24,796 nt of DNA from Chrysomallon squamiferum (lineage: Eukaryota > Mollusca > Gastropoda > Neomphalida > Peltospiridae), in contig CM022677.1 of assembly GCA_012295275.1 (NCBI GenBank), forward strand, positions 18,647,703 through 18,672,498, read 5' to 3'. The position numbers and the translations under genes are program-made. This document shows, piece after piece, positions 18,478 to 24,796 of the stretch. Position 1 is the stretch's first letter, and every line of letters starts with the position of its first letter. The notes below the pieces were generated by a model. It saw only the letters and a list, made by a program, of their open reading frames with translations, did no database searches and had not been told where the DNA came from.

Positions 18478-19352
18478 TCAGCTAACCAGGCATCCATCCT
18501 TTATAATCACGTGATCGCAATTACTCCTCACTGATACATCAACACCAGCGTCCCCCTTATCTACGACAATGACGTCACTTTTATTCAGTCGGTCTCGACA
18601 CCATTTTACGTCATCTGTAACAATGCGAAACGTCACTTTACCGTATCGTGACGTCATATATTTCATGGCTTTGCTGAGATAATATATGTGGTCTTTGTCG
18701 TACTTCACTTTATTTTGTATCACGTCTGACATATCTCATGAATTTGTTCTCGACTGATTTGACAAAATTTGATCTAAAAGTAAGTTCCTCTCGAATTAAA
18801 CTGCTAATGTTCCTAAAATATTTCCAGCTTTCACGTCAACCAGCAATCAAAATACTTCAGTAAACGACTATCGGAAAAAACTGGAGGCTTCTTGTTATTC
18901 ATGTATAGGATTCCTAGCGATGCCGCATACTCAAACATGCATCTTTCCATTCTTCTCGTGTCCTGAATCTTAACTAAAGAATTGCTAGTGGTTTTCAGTT
19001 TTCATCTAACGTACAAGTTAAATGTTTTTCTTCTTTTGTACGTCGCGCTGTGAGTATAATTACCCAGAAGGTCAAGATTTCCGTCCAGTCACCACTTTTC
19101 GTCGTAGTTACTATAAGCTGCCGTCGTAGTTGCAGAACTCAGAATAACGTCTTTCCTTGTTACCAGATGTACTTGATTGTTGGAGTTATCTGCCGCTGTA
19201 CGACGTGAATGATGATGACATCTCATTCCATGCCATCTTAAACACGAACAGCCAAGTTTTCTAAAATACGTTTTCACACTGTTTTCGTCGTATAAATACA
19301 TATTAATTAGAATTACTGAAATGGTGATCAGAACAAATATCCAGACAGAAAT
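18478..19352 (-). pseudogene. GT11 alpha-1,2-fucosyltransferase-like pseudogene
   Basis: GT11 enzymes transfer fucose from GDP-Fuc in the Golgi as type II membrane proteins. Reading down the minus strand, three pieces line up in family order. First, 19352-19089 gives a signal-anchor-like SVWIFVLITISVILINMYLY and a stem. Second, about 19003-18834 gives MFEYAASLGILYMNNKKPP, matching the N-terminal GR-GN-MF-YA-LLGIA block, although the nucleotide-binding GR.GN residues read RRMERC. Third, 18732-18478 gives IYYLSKAMKYMTSRYG, VTFRIVTDDVKWCRDRLN and NCDHVIIKDG, matching the C-terminal motifs. The pieces are separated by stops and frame changes. The central H-RRGD block is missing, and a stop replaces the terminal G-(T/S)-(F/Y)-(G/S)-W-W motif. 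It is therefore dead as an enzyme. Confidence 0.8.
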
Positions 19353-19431
19353 TTAAATTATCCATATTTTAATAATCTGCTGTTGTGTTCGACGTTGAAT
19401 AACGCTAAATTTGCAGTTTCAGTGTTAGACC

Positions 19432-19434
<3 letters not shown>

Positions 19435-19506
<72 letters not shown>
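19435..19506 (+). repeat. (GA)n microsatellite
   Basis: About 36 uninterrupted GA units just upstream (on its own strand) of the fucosyltransferase relic. Confidence 0.97.
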
Positions 19507-19509
<3 letters not shown>

Positions 19510-19756
19510 TGATTTAGTATTAATAATCTGAGTTTATAAAATACACTGATAAGATATCAAACCTTTGACAGACACGTTTAAACAGAGCAAATCTCAGTAA
19601 TCTATTTTTAGCACGTAAGTAAACTGATATCTGCGGGGAAACAGTAACAATAAGAATTATAACAAACCTTAGTTTATATTGTACATTTCTTTACTTCTTT
19701 ATTTCTTTATTATTTTCTTTTATATTATTTAATTTCTTTTTTTTTTTTTTTTTTTA
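19507..19756. other. Spacer ending in a T-rich run
   Basis: No gene. CTTTATTTCTTTATT-type T-rich DNA from 19686 ends in a run of T at 19737-19755, directly before TNF relic 2. Confidence 0.6.
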
Positions 19757-19828
19757 TTTGATATAATTCCCACATTGACATTGTCCCAAGGTCTCACTAA
19801 ATCAACAATGATCCGCCATTTTACTCTG
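19757..19828 (+). pseudogene. TNF promoter relic 2, left half
   Basis: ATATAATTCCCACATTGACA... to ...GATCCGCCATTTTACTCTG matches the left half of relic 1 (2159-2228) in the same orientation. Similarity stops abruptly at 19828. It resumes about 1.04 kb later at 20868, so a block containing the 79-bp repeats was inserted here, or the DNA was rearranged. Confidence 0.55.
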
Positions 19829-19834
19829 TTACAG

Positions 19835-19876
19835 GAATCACACCAACACGTGCACCAGGTCGCCCCCAAGAACCAC
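19835..19876 (+). CDS. Possible 42-bp exon
   Basis: The sequence has a good acceptor (TTTTACTCTGTTACAG) and a good donor (CAC|GTGAGT). It is a multiple of three and open, reading ITPTRAPGRPQEP in one frame, a Pro-rich stalk-like peptide. There is no homology to support it and no partner exon identified, so this may be chance. Confidence 0.2.
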
Positions 19877-19900
19877 GTGAGTCGTCCGCAGAGCTGTTCC

Positions 19901-20611
19901 TGAAACATTTAAACAACTACTGAGATAAACACAATCAAAGTTTGAATACTGATCTTATCTGTATCTGACTTTGTTATTCTCAAACATTTAAACAACTACT
20001 GAGATAAACACAATCAAAGTTTGAATACTGATCTTATCTGTATCTGACTTTGTTATTCTGAAACATTTAAACAACTACTGAGAGAAACAGAATCAAAGTT
20101 TGAATACTGATCTTATCTGTATCCCACTTTGTTATTCTGAAACATTTAAACAACTACTGAGAGAAACAGAATCAAAGTTTGAATACTGATCTTATCTGTG
20201 TCTGACTTTGTTATTCTGAAACATTTAAACAACTACTGAGATAAACAGAATCAAAGTTTGAATACTGATCTTATCTGTATCAGACTTTGTTATTCTGAAA
20301 CATTTAAACAACTACTGAGATAAACAGAATCAAAGTTTGAATACTGATCTTATCTGTATCCGACTTTGTTATTCTGAAACATTTAAACAACTACTGAGAG
20401 AAACAGAATCAAAGTTTGAGTACTGATCTTATCTGTATCAGACTTTGTTATTCTGAAACATTTAAACAACTACTGAGATAAACAGAATCAAAGTTTGAAT
20501 ACTGATCTTATCTGTATCCGACTTTGTTATTCTGAAACATTTAAACAACTACTGAGAGAAACAGAATCAAAGTTTGAATACTGATGTTATCTGTATCTGA
20601 TCTTGTTATTC
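19901..20611 (+). repeat. 79-bp minisatellite, nine copies
   Basis: Units begin (TGAAACATTTAAACAACTAC) at 19901, 19980, 20059, 20138, 20217, 20296, 20375, 20454 and 20533, all exactly 79 bp apart with few substitutions. Every unit carries TTATCT (GATA-factor site on the minus strand). Units 1, 2, 5, 6 and 8 also carry AGATAA on the plus strand, while the rest have AGAGAA there. Units 6-7 and 8-9 share paired variants, so the last expansion was of a 158-bp dimer. No coding frame runs through it. Confidence 0.97.
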
Positions 20612-20867
20612 AAAAAAATCCTAAACGTAATCAAAGTCATCACATAGATGGGTATTTTTAATAATAATATACAACGAAAGATAAACTGAGCAAAGTTTGT
20701 TATTTCAGAAGAGGGTATCAAACTTATAACCCTTAACTCTGTACCTGTCAAGTAGCTATCATTTTTAAAAGTCATGATAACCCTGATCTATTATTAGTCA
20801 CACAGGAAATCCCCAGCAGGAAAGAAAAAGAAAAAAGTAATAAAAATGATTTCATTTGATGGACTTT

Positions 20868-20960
20868 CTATTAGTCAGAAAAGAGTCGCAAGGAAAAAGC
20901 AAAGCAATAATCGCAGTTCGTAGTTTCAAAGAAATGAAAAAGTCAATAGAGGTATTTCAC
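20868..20960 (+). pseudogene. TNF promoter/5' UTR relic 2, right half
   Basis: CTATTAGTCAGAAAAGAGTC and AATCGCAGTTCGTAGTTTC match relic 1 (2229-2290) and the TNF 5' region (23515-23560). An ATG at 20936 lies where the TNF start codon would be, but its frame does not resemble TNF and closes after 19 codons. The exon is lost or unrecognisable. Confidence 0.5.
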
Positions 20961-21640
20961 ATTCCACTGCGCATGTGCCCGTTGCTTGGATAAGTCGAGA
21001 GATCTCGCCAAAACAGTCCTACTTGTAAACTGATAGGCAAAAGCAAACATGCTGTAATGGGAGGCCATGACACGCTGGATAACAGCATTTATTTATATAT
21101 ATATATATTATTGTTATGTATATATATACATAAATACACAAAGAGAAAAGAATTAGATATACACGTATACACTTATGCACACACACACAGACACAGACAC
21201 AGACACACACACACACACACACACATATATTATTGTTATGTATATGTATATATATTGAAAACTGTGCGCTGAAATTTACGGCGGAATGGTTCAAATTAAA
21301 AAGCAGTGCAACAAGTTGGACAAAGTCTGTGTATGTCTTTGTTACTAGTCCGTTCAGTTCAGTGTCACCAGTACAGACATACACACCAACACACACACAC
21401 ACACGCAAACACACACAGAAACACATATACGCACAAGCACACACACAAACATACACACAAACACGCACACCCAGGAAAGAAAACTCGCTACTATTTGATA
21501 TAAAAACAGGATAAATAATTTTAAATAATTAGGTTTAATATGTTCAAAAATCAGTAGCAAGGACCACTTGTTTTTCAAAATGTTATTACAGTGCCTAAAA
21601 ATTATTGTTAAATAAATTTTATTTATTCTGACTCGTGATA
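20961..21640. repeat. Spacer rich in TA and CA microsatellites
   Basis: Holds TA-rich DNA at 21091-21130, (CA)n at about 21178-21224 and degenerate CA repeats at 21378-21470. A phrase TATATTATTGTTATGTATAT occurs twice (about 21104 and 21225). The Cys/Val-rich minus-strand frame here is a by-product of the CA repeats. No gene seen. Confidence 0.75.
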
Positions 21641-21725
21641 TAAATTTAAAATTACGATTCTTCTACTGCTTCTATTCAAAACTTTAATTTCTGATGTCTG
21701 TAACTTCTTAGATAAATATATTTAC

Positions 21726-21826
21726 TTTCTGGTCTATTACACTAATGGCAGTTCTAAAAATAAGTGTTACATCTCTAAAACTGACTTCTCCATTTTACTT
21801 TGATAAAGTTTTGTGAAAATATCTCT
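21726..21826 (+). repeat. Diverged copy of 10432-10525
   Basis: TTTCTGGTCTATTACACTAA... to ...TTTTGTGAAAATATCTC, with an 18-20 bp insertion relative to the partner. It is part of a third, more diverged copy of the duplicated spacer. Confidence 0.65.
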
Positions 21827-21969
21827 CTGCCAAAGCGAGGCCCTTTTAGTATGTAAATGTGTGTGCGTGTGTGCACCCATACCACATGCAGTCACGCCTA
21901 CTCTAGTTTCACATGTTGAATGTAATATAAAAATAACAGAAAGGACTAAGTGTACTGTTTCTAAAAATA

Positions 21970-22160
21970 ACTGGCAAAGTGCAAAATCTGATCCGAATCA
22001 CGGGGTGCATACAATAACTTTGCACAATAACTTTGAAAATGACAGTGAGTTTATTCTCATAAACTACAGGATTACAGTACAGAGAAGAATGTATTATAGA
22101 TAATAAAAAAAACTGAAAACCACTGGTTGGATAGACGATATCGTGTATAAACATTTCACA
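21970..22160 (+). repeat. Spacer repeat, partner of 23170-23335
   Basis: ATCTGATCCGAATCACGGGG, GAAAATGACAGTGAG, ACAGGATTACAGTACAGAGAAG and GTGTATAAACATTTCA recur in order at 23170-23335. It is a diverged direct copy about 1.2 kb upstream of that partner. Confidence 0.7.
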
Positions 22161-22172
22161 TAGGGAAGACAA

Positions 22173-22294
<122 letters not shown>

Positions 22295-22599
22295 CATACA
22301 TACATACATATATACATGACTGTATGTCATCAGGTGTGACCAAGGAAATAAATATATTAATTGTTAACTTTATTAAGTGGTTGTAATAAAATGTTTACTC
22401 TGTAATTGCATTCAGCTGTTTCTTTAGAAAAATAATTAAATAATAAACAGATAATAAATAACAAGAAAACTAAAATAAAATAATGATCAGAGAATAAATA
22501 AAAATATGACTAAATCAATTCGTCTTTAGATATTTTTTTCAACTACTGAAATCAAAATGATACTGGAGTTGTTATAAAATCGTATAGATATTTGTTATT

Positions 22600-22930
22600 T
22601 GTTTAAATAAAACTGGATTATACATGTCCTAAGAATACATGTATAACACACATAAAAAGTTTATTTATTAATTTAGTGTTTGGCACAGAGTTGTCATTAT
22701 AAATTTAAGTTTATCGTCATGATTATTATTATTGTTTTTGTTGTTGTTGTCGTTGTTGTTGTTGTTGCTGCTGTTGTTGCTATTGTTGTTCTTTTGATTA
22801 GTTAATTATATATAAATGGAGTCTGTCAAAACTGAAAGGACCTCTGCTGAATCATCCTTGTTCATACTTGTTGTTTATACTACTACTACTACCACGACGA
22901 CGACGAAAACAACAGCAACAACAACAACCC
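22600..22930 (+). repeat. Diverged copy of 11532-11925
   Basis: Same order of landmarks as at 11532: ACTGGATTATAC, AAGTTTATTTATT, GTTGTCATTATA, a triplet tract (here TTG/TCG), TATATAAATGGAGTCTGTCA, GAATCATCC and AACAACAAC-type sequence. A third related piece starts at about 17130. Confidence 0.65.
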
Positions 22931-23169
22931 ATAAACTAAACTAAACAAAAAAACACAAGTAATCGATGAATGAATGAACTAATGAGTTCAACATTTCATT
23001 TCATTTTTTCTTATTCTTCTTTTCTCTTTTGTACTTGTTGCATTTTATTATATTGACATTGTATATTAATAAGCTGTAAAGCTAACGATCATAAAGAACT
23101 GATATGAACCACTAATCACTACAACGAACACTGTCTGACTCGTGAACCCATTTAACTGACTACCTGAAA
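22931..23169. other. Spacer, no gene
   Basis: AT-rich. No frame or motif of note. Confidence 0.5.
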
Positions 23170-23335
23170 TCAAAATAATTGCCAAACAATCTGAATCACA
23201 GGGTGAATACAGTGACGTAGACAGTGAATTTGGAATGACAGTGTAGGATTACATTACAAAGAAGAATGTATTACAGGTAACTAGATTGTATTACAGGTAA
23301 CTAGAAATCACAGGTTGTGTATAAACATTTCAACT
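23170..23335 (+). repeat. Spacer repeat, partner of 21970-22160, with a 20-bp tandem duplication
   Basis: Diverged copy of 21970-22160. Within it TGTATTACAGGTAACTAGA occurs twice in tandem (period 20, from about 23267), which the partner lacks. Confidence 0.75.
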
Positions 23336-23479
23336 GACAACGATTGTCAGATCGCGTTTAAGGCGTGGCCAAATGACAAGTTTGAAATATTAAAATGTAG
23401 ACAGCATGATGAGTTGTATGATAATTGGCAAAACGCCAAGTCTCACCCCATTCACAGATCATATAGGACGGTGTTTCAA

Positions 23480-23590
23480 GTTTAATCATCTCATTACTCG
23501 CAACACGTCTTAAAGGAAAAATCAAACAAACATTTCTCAGTTCGCAGTTTGTATCTGAGCGATATACAAGTTTTCTGAGACAAAAAAGAA
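23480..23590 (+). promoter_or_regulatory. TNF ligand core promoter/5' UTR (candidate)
   Basis: The 13-bp core CAGTTCGCAGTTT (from 23538) is preserved in two other places in the window (2264 and 20914, one variant base), each followed by an ATG. TCAGTT at 23537-23542 matches the invertebrate initiator consensus TCAGTY, so transcription may start there, giving a 5' UTR of about 50 bases. No TATA box is apparent. Preservation across decayed copies supports common descent from the TNF 5' end, but does not prove promoter activity. Confidence 0.4.
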
Positions 23591-23989
23591 ATGGATCATA
23601 ACAAAGAAAGTTTGTTACAAAGCAAAGAAGTTAAACAGAGAAAAAGGTGTAATCAAGGTAGCAGTGACGAGCCACTCATCAAACCAAATGGAGAAGAAAA
23701 TTTAGACACAGAAAAAGAGAAAAAGAAATTCTGGACACAGGTCATTGTCCTTTTTCTTTTCATCGACATCTTTCTGGCGATCGTTATATCTCTAACTCTC
23801 ACTACACCACGGGTGCAGTCACAACGTCAAACCGTTGTGCAATGGGACGACGACGTCTGCTTTCCGTGCAAATATGTTTATCTCACCGACGACGACAAAA
23901 CTGACAACATCTACGACTTCGACGTTCGAGAAGATGGAAATCTCTGCTGTGCTGGTCGTGAGCGAAACCTGATCGACATCGTAACAAAG
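23591..23989 (+). CDS. TNF-superfamily ligand, exon 1 (cytoplasmic tail, membrane anchor, stalk)
   Basis: This exon encodes the N-terminal 133 residues of a type II membrane cytokine. Residues 1-46 are charged and cytoplasmic. Residues 47-70 (FWTQVIVLFLFIDIFLAIVI and on) form one hydrophobic membrane helix. The ectodomain then has a CFPC motif at 90-93 and a CC pair at 119-120 followed by AGRERNLIDIV. This is a cysteine arrangement I associate with invertebrate, especially molluscan, TNF ligands ahead of the TNF domain. The start is the first ATG after the conserved 5' core, and nothing upstream stays open. The exon ends AAG|GTTTTT at 23989/23990, a weak donor but in phase 0 and abutting the triplet repeat. 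Reading on gives only an Ile run, so the exon must end here. Confidence 0.8.
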
Positions 23990-23990
23990 G

Positions 23991-24034
<44 letters not shown>

Positions 24035-24038
24035 GTTA

Positions 24039-24100
<62 letters not shown>

Positions 24101-24134
24101 ATTATTATTATTATTATTATTATTATTATTGTTA

Positions 24135-24189
<55 letters not shown>

Positions 24190-24323
24190 CATTATTGTTA
24201 TTATTATTATTGTTATGCTTGTTGTTGCTCTTGTTGATGATGTATTTATGTATGTTTGTATGTATGTTCTTACATGTGAAATAAAATATGTTAATACTTT
24301 TGTACATTTCTATTTATTCGCAG
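23990..24323 (+). other. TNF ligand intron 1, filled by (ATT)n
   Basis: Donor AAG|GTTTTT; acceptor TTTATTCGCAG at 24323. A second AG (TTTGCAG) lies 7 bp downstream and would shift the frame away from the TNF-like reading. Two thirds of the intron is the (ATT)n tract at 23996-24220, which explains the long Ile and Asn frames on the two strands. Confidence 0.7.
23996..24220 (+). repeat. (ATT)n microsatellite
   Basis: About 75 triplets with scattered GTT, ATA and ATC variants, inside TNF intron 1. Confidence 0.97.
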
Positions 24324-24360
24324 TTTGCAGAAACACAGTACCAGCAAGAGAGAGCCAAAA
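24324..24360 (+). CDS. TNF-superfamily ligand, exon 2 (micro-exon)
   Basis: Thirty-seven bases between acceptor ATTCGCAG and donor AAAA|GTGAGT. In phase with exon 1 it reads FAETQYQQERAK plus one base, a polar, coil-like linker in the stalk. Using the inner acceptor (24330/24331) would change the frame, and the result then fails to join exon 3 and the terminal exon. The phase-1 end matches the two leading bases of exon 3. Confidence 0.65.
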
Positions 24361-24585
24361 GTGAGTAGTAAATCATTCTTAATATACAATAATATTCTTA
24401 ATACATTCAAAACTAAAAACTGACAATTGAGAAAATTTAAAAAGACAAAAAATCTTCTCTTTTTCTTTGTGTGTCTATTTGCCCTTGTCTGTCTTTCTGT
24501 TTCTCTGTCTGACTGTGTGTCACTCCGTAATACGTGAACACACACACACAGACACACACAGAGATACACACATACACACACATAC

Positions 24586-24616
<31 letters not shown>

Positions 24617-24749
24617 ACATATATATACCTACATCTCTAACAAAAATGGAAAACCCCAGAAAACACACAGGTATGTGTTAAACTATATATTCAGGCTTCG
24701 ACAGTAATCACTTCTGAACGACATTGTCTAGTAAATGTCATTTTTTTAG
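24361..24749 (+). other. TNF ligand intron 2
   Basis: Donor GTGAGT; acceptor TTTTTTTAG at 24749. It contains a T/CT-rich patch at 24453-24510 and a CA-rich microsatellite at 24538-24616. The minus-strand frame with a Cys/Val run here is a repeat artefact. Confidence 0.7.
24538..24616 (+). repeat. (CA)n-type microsatellite
   Basis: Imperfect CA units with periodic CATA and CAGA interruptions, in TNF intron 2. Confidence 0.9.
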
Positions 24750-24796
24750 ATTCTGAATCACGTTTTGATGGGGAGAGTGACCGCTCAGCATATCTA
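24750..24796 (+). CDS. TNF-superfamily ligand, exon 3 (5' part, cut by the window end)
   Basis: Begins after acceptor TTTTTTTAG. Joined in phase to exon 2 it reads NSESRFDGESDRSAYL, entering the TNF domain at SAYL. The last 28 bases are identical to window bases 1-28, where the same exon continues to its donor at 53. If joined there, exon 3 would be 72 bp, and the four exons would total 897 nt (298 codons plus stop), a normal length for a TNF ligand. Confidence 0.72.
   Translation, partial: MLNHVLMGRVTAQHI
24769..24796 (+). repeat. 28-bp terminal direct repeat (identical to 1-28)
   Basis: TGGGGAGAGTGACCGCTCAG followed by CATATCTA occurs at both extremes of the window, in the same orientation and inside the same exon. 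The true repeat may extend beyond both edges. Confidence 0.97.

Noticed and set aside
19901-20611. CRISPR array, because of the even 79-bp spacing
   Set aside because: There are no unique spacers: the whole 79-bp unit repeats. The DNA is animal genomic and no cas gene is present.
23819-24307. Poly-Asn (minus strand) and poly-Ile (plus strand) proteins
   Set aside because: Translation of the (ATT)n tract in TNF intron 1.

Overview
This is eukaryotic genomic DNA: AT-rich, very repetitive, with short exons and spliceosomal GT...AG introns and no sign of bacterial gene organisation. The only genes I recognise are animal genes: a TNF-superfamily ligand and two decayed Golgi glycosyltransferases (C1GALT1-like and GT11 fucosyltransferase-like). 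The TNF ectodomain style and the density of GA, CT, CA and ATT tracts suggest an invertebrate, most likely a mollusc. That placement is inference. A run of exactly 200 N at 9597-9796 marks a scaffold join.

Layout. (1) 1-1500: the 3' part of a plus-strand TNF ligand gene (end of exon 3, intron 3, terminal TNF-domain exon, 3' UTR). (2) 1500-3860: AT-rich spacer with three evenly spaced E-boxes, a relic of the TNF promoter/5' UTR, a 21-bp echo of the TNF stop-codon region, and GA tracts. (3) 3.86-11.6 kb: duplicated block A, split by a 5.8-kb pyrimidine-rich satellite of 26-bp units. (4) 11.6-14.2 kb: microsatellites and a truncated intronless C1GALT1 fragment. (5) 14.2-17.2 kb: duplicated block B, split by a different minisatellite of 8- and 16-bp CA-rich units. 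(6) 17.2-19.4 kb: gene-poor DNA and a minus-strand fucosyltransferase pseudogene. (7) 19.7-21.0 kb: a second TNF 5' relic, split by nine copies of a 79-bp repeat. (8) 21.0-23.5 kb: microsatellites and a third diverged copy of the duplicated spacer. (9) 23.5-24.8 kb: promoter and exons 1-3 of a TNF ligand gene, running off the right edge.

The two window ends share a perfect 28-bp sequence inside the same TNF exon. Splice phases also match if the right end is continued at the left end, giving a 298-residue ligand. Either the window is one period (24,768 bp) of a tandem TNF gene array, or it comes from a circular or self-overlapping assembly. Partial TNF 5' and 3' relics inside the window favour a locus with a history of tandem duplication and decay. 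Apart from TNF, nothing here looks like an intact gene. The very long reading frames in the satellites are artefacts of stop-free repeats.
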